DNA of 11,889 nucleotides from an uncultured Eubacteriales bacterium. GTDB taxonomy: Bacteria; Bacillota; Clostridia; Oscillospirales; Oscillospiraceae. Numbering within the stretch: the first letter of the stretch is position 1; every line of letters begins with the position of its first letter. Shown one piece after another: positions 1 to 6,409 of the stretch. The translations under genes and the position numbers were made by a program. The notes beneath the pieces are model-generated. The model saw only the letters and a program-made list of their open reading frames with translations, was not told where the DNA came from and ran no database searches. The stretch spans positions 1 to 11,889 of the forward strand of contig USCO01000058.1 of the NCBI GenBank assembly GCA_900553135.1, written 5' to 3'.

Positions 1-4
1 AAAT

Positions 5-80
<76 letters not shown>

Positions 81-84
81 AGTG

Positions 85-117
85 AAACCCTAGAGCCACA
101 ACGGTTCTAGGGTTTTT
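85..117 (+). terminator. Rho-independent terminator of tRNA-Thr
   Basis: A 13-bp stem AAACCCTAGAGCC (85-97) pairs with GGTTCTAGGGTTT (103-115), with one G-T pair, around the 5-nt loop ACAAC. It runs directly into a T tract that continues, interrupted by AC, to about 126. It starts 5 nt after the CCA end and fits as the transcript end for the tRNA. Confidence 0.9.
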
Positions 118-146
118 ACTTTTTTATCCAGGAATTTGGGAGCGGG

Positions 147-170
147 AAAAAACCAGACAAAAAACCAGAC
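147..170 (+). repeat. Two tandem copies of a 12-bp repeat
   Basis: AAAAAACCAGAC occurs twice head to tail at 147-158 and 159-170 without mismatch. It sits between the tRNA and the C-terminal end of a recombinase relic. Short direct repeats in this position are typical of arm-type binding sites of tyrosine recombinases. That role is inferred from position only. Confidence 0.75.
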
Positions 171-183
171 GGTGCCTAAAAAT

Positions 184-217
184 AAGCCGGACAGGGTCAG
201 CCCTGCCCGGCTTTTTT
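184..217. terminator. Bidirectional terminator overlapping the recombinase stop codon
   Basis: AAGCCGG-A-CAGGG (184-196) pairs with CCCTG-C-CCGGCTT (201-213) with a single A/C mismatch and the loop TCAG. A T6 run (212-217) follows on the plus strand, and TTATTTTT follows on the minus strand. The loop contains the TGA stop of the minus-strand recombinase fragment (197-199), so the hairpin is most naturally that gene's terminator. It also gives a second stop for rightward transcription from the tRNA. Confidence 0.8.
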
Positions 218-505
218 CATGTCATTTTTGAGGGCGTCCCGGAAGATCTGACTTGCCCGCTTCATGCTCTCCTGGTCGGCGTGGGTATACATCCGAAGCG
301 TGACCGCTTTCTCGCTATGGCCCAGTTTCTCGGAAATGCTGGCGACATCCGTCCCGTTGGTGATGGCGATACTGCGAAGGTATGGCGCAGCTTGTGGGGG
401 TGCAGATCGGGGACACCATACCGCACAGAAAACTTCTTCAAATACCGGGTGGGGCTTTGGGGGTGCATCGGCTCGGGGCTGTTGTCCTGGGTAAATACAG
501 CTGTC
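197..505 (-). pseudogene. Tyrosine recombinase/integrase, C-terminal fragment, frameshifted
   Basis: Only the last ~100 residues of a phage- or ICE-type tyrosine recombinase remain, against a usual length near 370-400. One frame (about 505 to 375) has an FTQDN stretch, then MHPQS and HPHKLRHTFA, which carries the HxxR catalytic motif. The next frame (about 373 to 197) continues with SIAITNGTDVASISEKLGHS, containing the LGH motif, then RMYTH with the tyrosine nucleophile, and ends KKAGQG. The two halves join in register if one base is restored between AGT (371-373) and GC (374-375), so a single-base deletion broke the gene. Upstream of about 505 the similarity fades. No N-terminal arm-binding or SAM-like domain is present. 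The fragment cannot make an active integrase. Its place next to tRNA-Thr marks an old integration site. Confidence 0.85.
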
Positions 506-561
506 TTTCCAGCTCCTTTGCGTTGGAAGCGCGATAGATTGTGGGTATTGGCTTCCCTCTT

Positions 562-747
562 TCATCTTACCTTCTGTCCCTTGGTCCATGCCGTCCGAGC
601 CTGGTTAAGGCTCATCTCATTGGCACAGTCTTCTTCATCCGGGTCATCCATCTGGATTCCGTCGTTTTCCCACCCGCAGACCGCGCAAATTTCAAAGTTG
701 TTCTCACGTTCAAACTCATAGTTTCCACACACCGGGCACTTCGTCAT
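562..747 (-). CDS. Small cysteine-rich CPCC-type protein
   Basis: The product is a 61-residue protein starting MTKCPVCGNYEF. It carries two Cys pairs (CPVC and CAVC, the second followed by GWENDG), then an acidic DDPDEED stretch and ANEMSLNQAR. That order (CPxC, ICxVCxWExDxxQ, DPD, GGAN-like, SLNxAR) matches the small cysteine-rich CPCC family, whose biochemical role is unknown. The paired cysteines suggest a metal knuckle, which is an inference. ATG at 747 is preferred because AAAGAG lies 10 nt upstream. An in-frame TTG at 753 is possible but sits only 4 nt from that site. The C-terminus ends soon after the AR motif, shorter than many relatives. It lies beside the recombinase relic, on the same strand, so it may be cargo of the lost element. 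Confidence 0.72.
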   Translation of the reverse strand: MTKCPVCGNYEFERENNFEICAVCGWENDGIQMDDPDEEDCANEMSLNQARTAWTKGQKVR

Positions 748-753
748 GTTCAA

Positions 754-1104
754 TTCACTCTTTCTGCAACTGCTGCAAATAATGTTGCACTTACCGCCTG
801 AGAAGAGCGTAGAGTACCACTTTCATTGTTGCCTGTCAACATCTTTCCTTTGGAAAACTGCCCATTTTTGCTCTGGGCTGTCCCGGGAAGGGTCTGTGGT
901 TGCCATGGTGGCCCTGATCGGCGCGGGGGTGGCCGCATCCCTCCCGTTCCAGGAGTGCGGCATGGGGGTAAATGTTGGTTATGTGGGTCGGATTTAAGTG
1001 GTTTTTCTTTTGCGCCCAAAAGACGGGCCAAAACGCTACTAAATCCACCAAAATCCGGAACAAAGGCCACGTCTTAATGCCGCCTTAATATGGGCCGAAA
1101 TACG
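754..1104. other. Stretch without a convincing gene
   Basis: Apart from the minus-strand promoter at 811-839, no supported gene is visible. An open frame of about 106 codons on the minus strand (1070 to 750) ends 2 nt before the CPCC start. It has low-complexity Pro/Arg-rich content, competes with open frames on both strands and contains that promoter, so it is not called. A 7-bp hairpin TCTTTTG-CGCC-CAAAAGA sits at 1006-1023 without a following T run on either strand. The stretch may be debris of the integrated element. Confidence 0.5.
811..839 (-). promoter_or_regulatory. Promoter of the CPCC-type gene
   Basis: On the minus strand there is a perfect -35 TTGACA (834-839), a 17-bp spacer and the -10 TACTCT (811-816). 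A TG sits one base before the -10 box, as in an extended -10. Transcription would start near 803 and give a leader of about 55 nt. That leader contains a 6-bp inverted repeat, TGCAAC (765-770) and GTTGCA (784-789). It supports the CPCC gene as an independent unit. Confidence 0.6.
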
Positions 1105-1168
1105 TTAATACCTCCTTTAGACGATGTGTAGATAATAAACGTATCAAGATGAGATAAAGGTGTATTAA
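1105..1168 (+). promoter_or_regulatory. Inverted repeat in the ktrB leader/promoter region
   Basis: TTAATACCTCCTTT (1105-1118) and AAAGGTGTATTAA (1156-1168) form an imperfect inverted repeat 37 bp apart. It ends at the ribosome site AAGAGG (1167-1172) of the potassium channel gene. The motif TTAAT also occurs at 1074 and 1085. The left arm contains TACCTC (1109-1114), an exact complement of GAGGTA (1169-1174) in the ribosome site. Only weak promoter boxes are visible between the arms (for example TAGACG at 1118, 18 bp, TATCAA at 1142), so I cannot place the start point. It could be an operator pair or an RNA switch. Confidence 0.4.
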
Positions 1169-1181
1169 GAGGTAGAGACTT

Positions 1182-2516
1182 ATGTGGCGGCTTTTACATA
1201 AAAACAATAAGTCCCCGTTCCGTAGCATTATTTTTGGATTTTTGCTGGTGATTTTACTGGGGAGCTTTCTTCTCATGCTCCCCATCTCCGCAAAAAATGG
1301 GGAGGTCACCCCCTTTTTGCATGCGCTGTTTACGGCGACCTCCGCCGTTTGCGTGACCGGCCTGGTGATCTACGACACCGCCACCTATTGGTCCCAATTC
1401 GGGCAGACGGTCATCATTCTGCTCATCCAAATCGGCGGTCTGGGCGTGATTACGGTGGCGGGAGCCTTTGCCATCCTCTCGGGAAGAAGGATCGGTCTGA
1501 TGCAGCGCAGCACCATGCAGGAGGCCATTGCGGCCCCCCACGTGGGCGGCATCGTGCGGCTGACTGGATTTATTCTAAAAACCGCCCTGGCGGTGGAACT
1601 GCTGGGGGCGGCGCTGCTCTTTCCCGTGTTTTTCCGGGAGTTTGGGCTGTTCCGGGGGGCGTGGTATGCCCTGTTTCATTCCATTTCTGCCTTCTGTAAC
1701 GCAGGCTTTGATTTGATGGGCGTCAAAGCCCCCTTTTCATCCCTCACCGATTATGCAGGCGACCCCGTCATCTCCATTGTGATTGCCCTGCTCATCGCCG
1801 TGGGCGGTATTGGCTTTGTGACCTGGGAGGATATCCGCACCAACGGTCTGCATTTTCACAAGTACCGCATGCAGAGCAAAGTCATCCTCACGGTGACAGG
1901 GGCGTTGATCCTGTTTCCCACCCTCTACTTTTTCCTGTTTGAATTTACCGGGGAGCCCCTGGGAAAACGGGTCCTGTTGTCCTTCTTTCAGGCCGTGACC
2001 CCAAGAACTGCCGGATTTAATACCGCGGATCTGACCTTGCTCAGCGAGACCGGACAGTTTGTCATCATCATTCTCATGCTCATCGGCGGCTCCCCCGGTT
2101 CCACCGCAGGCGGCATGAAAACCACCACCTTCGCGGTGCTGCTGGCCAACACCCTGGCGGTGTTCCGGCGCAGAGAGCACCCCAGCTTTTTTAACCGCCG
2201 CATCTCCACCGAAGCGGTGTCCCAGGCTTCCACGGTGCTGCTCATGTACGTGGTGCTGTTTTTAACCGCCGGACTGGTCATCAGCAGGGTGGAGGACCTG
2301 CCTGTGCTTACCTGTCTCTTTGAGACGGCATCGGCCATTGGCACCGTGGGACTGTCCCTGGGCGTCACCCCGCAGCTCAGCAGCCTGTCCCATCTCATTT
2401 TGATTGCACTCATGTTTTTTGGACGTGTGGGCGGTCTGACCCTGATTTTTGCGGCCCTGTCCCGGGTACAGGGCAACAGCGCCAGACTTCCCCAGGAACG
2501 AATCACCGTTGGATAA
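1182..2516 (+). CDS. ktrB: TrkH/KtrB-family potassium channel subunit
   Basis: This 444-residue membrane protein is the ion-conducting subunit of a Ktr/Trk potassium uptake system. The family has four membrane-pore-membrane repeats, each with one filter glycine. All four are visible: SAVCVTGL (Gly60), FCNAGFDL (Gly175), TPRTAGFN (Gly278) and SAIGTVGL (Gly390). Hydrophobic segments alternate along the whole length, and a GRVGGLT motif (414-420) sits in the last segment. The length is close to KtrB (about 450) rather than TrkH proper (about 485). The ATG at 1182 has AAGAGG 9 nt upstream. The RCK partner follows 16 nt after the stop codon, as expected for a channel/gating pair. The ion specificity (K+ alone, or Na+-coupled) cannot be read from the sequence. 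Confidence 0.93.
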   Translation: MWRLLHKNNKSPFRSIIFGFLLVILLGSFLLMLPISAKNGEVTPFLHALFTATSAVCVTGLVIYDTATYWSQFGQTVIILLIQIGGLGVITVAGAFAILSGRRIGLMQRSTMQEAIAAPHVGGIVRLTGFILKTALAVELLGAALLFPVFFREFGLFRGAWYALFHSISAFCNAGFDLMGVKAPFSSLTDYAGDPVISIVIALLIAVGGIGFVTWEDIRTNGLHFHKYRMQSKVILTVTGALILFPTLYFFLFEFTGEPLGKRVLLSFFQAVTPRTAGFNTADLTLLSETGQFVIIILMLIGGSPGSTAGGMKTTTFAVLLANTLAVFRRREHPSFFNRRISTEAVSQASTVLLMYVVLFLTAGLVISRVEDLPVLTCLFETASAIGTVGLSLGVTPQLSSLSHLILIALMFFGRVGGLTLIFAALSRVQGNSARLPQERITVG

Positions 2517-2532
2517 CGATTATGGAGGAATT

Positions 2533-3183
2533 ATGAAAACAATTTTATTGATCGGTTTGGGCCGTTTTGGCCGCCATATTGCCATGAAGCTGAACGAATT
2601 GAATCACCAGGTCATGGTGGTGGATAAGGACGAGAGCAGGGTGGACGCGGTGCTTCCCTTTGTCACCAACGCCCAGATCGGAGACAGCACCAATGAGGAG
2701 TTTCTCAACGCCCTCGGGGTCCGGAATTTTGACCTGTGTATTGTGGCCATTGGAGACAACTTCCAAAGCTCCCTGGAGACCGCCTGCCTCTTAAAGGAGC
2801 TGGGGGCCAAAAAGGTGATCGCCCGGGCGGAGCGGGATGTGCAGGCGAAATTCCTGCTGCGCAACGGAGCCGATGATGTGGTGTATCCGGAGAAGCAGAT
2901 GGCCATCTGGACCGCCATTCGGTATAGTTCGGAGCATATTTGTGACTATATCGCCCTGGGCGATGACCACGCCATCTTTGAAATTGAGGTACCCAAGGAC
3001 TGGATCGGAAAGACCATCGGGCAGCTGGACGTGAGAAAGCGGTACAATGTGAACATTATGGCCGTGAAGCAAAACGGCAAGTTTGCCATGACGGTCATCA
3101 AGCCCGATACCTACCTGCCCGAGCACAGCACCGTTTTGGTTTTGGGCACGCAGCGGGACATTCAAAAGTGTTTTCACATCTAA
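2533..3183 (+). CDS. ktrA: KtrA/TrkA-family RCK gating subunit
   Basis: This cytoplasmic 216-residue subunit gates the KtrB channel by binding nucleotide. The N-terminal RCK domain (about 1-135) opens with the Rossmann loop GLGRFG (8-13). An acidic residue follows at the end of strand 2 (VVDKDE, Asp31), as in NAD(H)/ATP-binding RCK domains. A C-terminal RCK_C domain (about 140-216) follows; in relatives this part can bind c-di-AMP. One RCK_N/RCK_C set and ~220 residues fit KtrA rather than the duplicated TrkA of Proteobacteria. ATG 2533 is chosen because GGAGG (2524-2528) is just upstream and the Rossmann strand starts at residue 4. The frame is open upstream into ktrB but without family similarity. 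A small PBP-like gene follows 33 nt downstream. Confidence 0.93.
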   Translation: MKTILLIGLGRFGRHIAMKLNELNHQVMVVDKDESRVDAVLPFVTNAQIGDSTNEEFLNALGVRNFDLCIVAIGDNFQSSLETACLLKELGAKKVIARAERDVQAKFLLRNGADDVVYPEKQMAIWTAIRYSSEHICDYIALGDDHAIFEIEVPKDWIGKTIGQLDVRKRYNVNIMAVKQNGKFAMTVIKPDTYLPEHSTVLVLGTQRDIQKCFHI

Positions 3184-3216
3184 CAGCTGCCCATATGGGG
3201 AGAGGAAGTGGCATCC

Positions 3217-3729
3217 ATGAACGCATTGGTGAAAGAACTGGTTTTGCTGGGCGGATGGTTGGCCTTTGCGGCATTTGGCTACTATGCGGTGTCCCGGCTG
3301 GGGGATTTTCTGGAACAGTGCCAGGCCGAAGGAGAGGCGGCGTATGACCTTCCGGAGGAGCAGGGGGACCTGAACATCGCGGCGGCAAGCCCCTGGGCCA
3401 TGCAGGCGGGGTCTCAGGTGCTGAAGGCCATGCAGCGGGAGCACCCCTATTTGCACTGTACCCTCTCCATGGGGGAGGAGCCGGAGCTGCTGGATGCCCT
3501 GGGAACGGGGGATGTGGATATCGTCATCCTGTATTCCAAGGCGGCGCAGCACAAAGGGGTCCGGCAGAGAAAGATTACTCTTCCCGCCCGGCCCTTTGTC
3601 AATGAGGACGGGGTGAAGATCACCCCCATCCATTCGGCCACGCAAAGCCAATTTGTAGCTTGGAACAACCGGGACCGGCGGCCCGTGATTCTGGAATTCG
3701 TGGAGAAGCTTTGCGGACAGGGCGCATAG
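3217..3729 (+). CDS. Membrane-anchored protein with shortened LysR/PBP-like domain
   Basis: I do not recognise this 170-residue protein as a named family. Residues 5-25 are a hydrophobic segment (LVLLGGWLAFAAFGYYAV), likely a membrane anchor. Residues 51-106 read like lobe I of a LysR effector-binding/periplasmic-binding fold: DLNIAAASPWAMQAG, then a helix with REHPYLHCTL, then ELLDALGTGDVDIVIL. The C-terminus (about 127-165: VKITPI, FVAWNNRDRRPVILEFVEKL) resembles the returning lobe-I strand and final helix of that fold. The ~80-100 residues of lobe II expected between them are absent, leaving a short linker. No DNA-binding domain is present. It lies between ktrA and kdpD, so a sensory or accessory role in potassium signalling is inferred. 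An alternative GTG start at 3208 is possible; ATG 3217 has the better distance from GGGGAGAGG (3197-3205). Confidence 0.72.
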   Translation: MNALVKELVLLGGWLAFAAFGYYAVSRLGDFLEQCQAEGEAAYDLPEEQGDLNIAAASPWAMQAGSQVLKAMQREHPYLHCTLSMGEEPELLDALGTGDVDIVILYSKAAQHKGVRQRKITLPARPFVNEDGVKITPIHSATQSQFVAWNNRDRRPVILEFVEKLCGQGA

Positions 3730-3743
3730 CGGTGTGCTATAAT
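3714..3743 (+). promoter_or_regulatory. Extended -10 promoter in front of kdpD
   Basis: TGCTATAAT (3735-3743) is an exact TGnTATAAT extended -10 box. CGGACA (3714-3719) is a 4-of-6 match to TTGACA with an 18-bp spacer. Transcription would begin near 3750, about 20 nt before the kdpD ATG, leaving room for the GGGGGGAAGGG ribosome site. It overlaps the end of the preceding gene (stop 3727-3729). It would let kdpDE be expressed apart from the transporter genes. Confidence 0.6.
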
Positions 3744-3769
3744 AACTGGGCCGGAAGGGGGGAAGGGCC

Positions 3770-6409
3770 ATGGCTGCCGAGAAACAACTGGAAGAGCAGG
3801 GCAAGAAACAAGGAAAGCTGACCATTTTTGCCAGCTATTTTTCCGGCGCGGGAAAAAGCTGGGCCATGCTGAAGGCGGCCCAGGAGGCCAAGGACGCCGG
3901 GGTGGACGTGGTCATCGGCCTGAGCCCCCGGGAGCAGTGGCCCGACACCGAGGCCCTGGCACAGGGCTTTGAGCGGGTGCTCTGTGGCCCCGACCAGCCC
4001 GATGGGCAGTCGGACGACGACCGAAATCTGGACGCCTGCCTGGCGCGGCGGCCCCAGCTGGTGTTGATCGACGAGCTCTCCCACAAAAACGCCGAAAACT
4101 CCCGCCACAAAAAGCGCTACCAGGACATCCAGGAGCTTTTGAAGGCGGGGGTGGACGTGTACACCACCCTGGATATTCAGCATATCGAAAGCATCCAGGA
4201 CGCGGTGGTCTCCATCCTGAAAGCCCCCATTGAGGAGCGGATTCCCGACCACGTGTTTGACCGGGCGGACCAGGTGGAGCTGATCGACGTGGAGCCCGAG
4301 CGGCTGCAGCAGCGGCTCATGCGGCAAAATCGGGGGGCGCTGGGTTCCGGCTGCTCCCTGTCCCAATTGAGCGCCCTGCGGGAGGTGGGGCTGCGCCGCT
4401 GCGCCGACCGGGCGGCCCTGTATACCCGGGTCAATCACAGCCAGACCGGCTACCGCACCCACGAGCACATTCTGGTCTGCCTGTCCTCCGCCCCCTCCAA
4501 CGAGAAGATCATCCGCACGGCGGCCCGCATGGCGGGGGCCTTCCGGTGCGGCTTTACGGCGCTGTTTGTGGAGACCAAGGAGTTTCAGTGGATCACCCAG
4601 GCGGACAAGGAGCGGCTCCAGGCCAATATTCACCTGGCGGAGCAATTGGGCGCGGCCATCGAGACGGTGTACGGCGACGACGTGGCCTATCAGATCGCGG
4701 AGTTCTCCCGCCTGTCCGGGGTGACCAAGATCGTGCTGGGCCGCAGCGGAATGCCCCGCCCGTGGCTGAGAAAGGCGTCTTTGACCGAGCGGCTCATTGA
4801 GCTCACCCCGGAGCTGGATATCCACATCATTCCCGACAACGGGGGCGGAAAGGGGTTTTCTGCCCGGCACTGGGAGATCGTGCACATGCCCGCCGTGTCC
4901 CTGCTGGATCTGCTGAAAAGTGTGCTGATTTTGGTTTTGGCCACGGGGATCGGCTCCCTGTTTTACCGCTGGGGCCTGACGGAGGCCAATATCATGACCC
5001 TTTATATTTTCGGGGTCATGCTGGTCTCGGTCTTTACCCAAAGCTCCATCTGCAGCTTCATCGCTTCCATCGTCAGCGTGCTGACCTTCAACTTCTTCTT
5101 TACCGAGCCCCGGTTTTCCCTCCACGCCTATGACAGCGGGTACCCCGTCACCTTTCTCATCATGTTCCTGGCGGCCCTGCTCACCGGCTCTCTGGCGTCC
5201 AAGCTGAAGTCCCACGCCAAGCGCTCGGCCCAGGTGGCGTGGCGCACCAAGCTGCTGTTTGAAACGGACCAGAACCTGCAAAAGGCCCGGGATCAGGAAG
5301 AAATCATTTCGGTCACGGCAAGGCAGCTGCAAAAAATCTTTCAGCGGGACATCGTAGCCTACCGGGTCCAGGAAGAGGAATTGGTGGGGCCGGAGTTCTT
5401 TCCCCTGGATTCGTCCACGTCCCCTGACCGCTACACCACCCTGAAAGAGCGGGAGGTGGTCCGGTGGGTCCTCACCAACAACAAACGGGCGGGAGCGGGA
5501 ACGGACACCCTGTCCGACGCCCGCTGCACCTACCTCTCGGTGCGCACCGGCAAGCAGGTCTATGGCGTGGTGGGCATTGCCGCCTCGGACAAGCCCCTGG
5601 ACTCCTTCGAGGCCAGCATCCTCTTTTCCGTTTTGGGAGAGTGCGCCCTGGCCCTGGAAAACCAGAAAAACCTGGAGGAGAAGGAGGCGGCCGCCGTATT
5701 GGCCAAAAACGAGCAGCTGCGGGCCAATCTGCTGCGCTCCATCTCCCACGATCTGCGCACGCCCCTCACCTCCATTTCGGGCAATGCCAACAATCTGCTG
5801 TCCAACGGAGATCTGTTTGACCCCAAGACCAAGAAGCAGATGTATACCGATATTTATGATGACGCCATGTGGCTCATCAATCTGGTGGAAAATCTGCTGT
5901 CGGTGAGCCGCCTGGAAGAGGGGCGGATGAACCTGCATGTGTCCACAGAACTCATGGATGAGATCGTGGCGGAAGCCCTGCGGCACATCAACCGCAAGAG
6001 CGTGGAATACCGCCTGAACGTGCAGAGCAGCGAGGAATATCTCCTGGTGCAGGTGGATGCCAGACTTATCATTCAGGTCCTCATCAATCTTCTGGACAAT
6101 GCCATCAAGTATACGCCCCCGGGGTCGGAGATCAACATTGGGTGGCGGAAAGAGGGAAACTTTGTCCTGGTTACCGTGGCCGACAACGGCCCGGGCATTT
6201 CCGACCAGGCCAAGCCCCATATTTTTGATATGTTTTACAGCGCCTCCAACCAGATCGCCGACAGCCGCCGCAGCATGGGGCTGGGCTTGGCGCTGTGCAA
6301 ATCCATCGTCAACGCACACGGCGGGGAAATTTCCGTCCGGGATCAATTGCCCCATGGTTCCATCTTTACATTTTCTGTACCAGCCGGGGAGGTAGAGCTG
6401 CATGAATAA
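3770..6409 (+). CDS. kdpD: KdpD-type sensor histidine kinase
   Basis: This 879-residue kinase is near the E. coli KdpD length (894) and has all of its modules. The N-terminal KdpD domain (about 15-220) has a Walker A-like SGAGKS (25-30) and Walker B LVLIDE (Asp101), followed by the family signature SRHKKRYQDIQELL. A Usp-like domain spans about 230-352. Four membrane segments of the DUF4118 type lie at about 376-476, and a GAF-like region at about 500-625. The HisKA box SISHDLRTPLTS has the phosphorylated His660. The ATPase domain has the N box NLLDNAIKY (Asn777), DNGPGIS and MGLGLAL. Family members sense potassium limitation or turgor and phosphorylate KdpE. The stop codon overlaps the kdpE start, so the two are translationally coupled. 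No kdpFABC lies nearby; the likely targets are the ktrBA genes upstream, which is an inference. Confidence 0.95.
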   Translation: MAAEKQLEEQGKKQGKLTIFASYFSGAGKSWAMLKAAQEAKDAGVDVVIGLSPREQWPDTEALAQGFERVLCGPDQPDGQSDDDRNLDACLARRPQLVLIDELSHKNAENSRHKKRYQDIQELLKAGVDVYTTLDIQHIESIQDAVVSILKAPIEERIPDHVFDRADQVELIDVEPERLQQRLMRQNRGALGSGCSLSQLSALREVGLRRCADRAALYTRVNHSQTGYRTHEHILVCLSSAPSNEKIIRTAARMAGAFRCGFTALFVETKEFQWITQADKERLQANIHLAEQLGAAIETVYGDDVAYQIAEFSRLSGVTKIVLGRSGMPRPWLRKASLTERLIELTPELDIHIIPDNGGGKGFSARHWEIVHMPAVSLLDLLKSVLILVLATGIGSLFYRWGLTEANIMTLYIFGVMLVSVFTQSSICSFIASIVSVLTFNFFFTEPRFSLHAYDSGYPVTFLIMFLAALLTGSLASKLKSHAKRSAQVAWRTKLLFETDQNLQKARDQEEIISVTARQLQKIFQRDIVAYRVQEEELVGPEFFPLDSSTSPDRYTTLKEREVVRWVLTNNKRAGAGTDTLSDARCTYLSVRTGKQVYGVVGIAASDKPLDSFEASILFSVLGECALALENQKNLEEKEAAAVLAKNEQLRANLLRSISHDLRTPLTSISGNANNLLSNGDLFDPKTKKQMYTDIYDDAMWLINLVENLLSVSRLEEGRMNLHVSTELMDEIVAEALRHINRKSVEYRLNVQSSEEYLLVQVDARLIIQVLINLLDNAIKYTPPGSEINIGWRKEGNFVLVTVADNGPGISDQAKPHIFDMFYSASNQIADSRRSMGLGLALCKSIVNAHGGEISVRDQLPHGSIFTFSVPAGEVELHE

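Noticed and set aside
750..1070. A 106-codon minus-strand open frame just upstream of the CPCC gene
   Set aside because: It has no ribosome site or family similarity and is Pro/Arg-rich with competing frames. The likely CPCC promoter lies inside it.
754..1181. A c-di-AMP (ydaO-type) riboswitch ahead of the potassium genes
   Set aside because: I could not find the conserved core of that riboswitch, and the visible pairing at 1105-1174 is a simple inverted repeat.
3190..3199. CCCATATGGG palindrome before the PBP-like gene
   Set aside because: It is a short 10-bp palindrome that partly forms the ribosome site. There is no further support for an operator.
2791..3825. A 344-codon minus-strand open frame across ktrA and the PBP-like gene
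   Set aside because: It crosses several genes on the other strand, with no domain similarity and no promoter or ribosome site seen.
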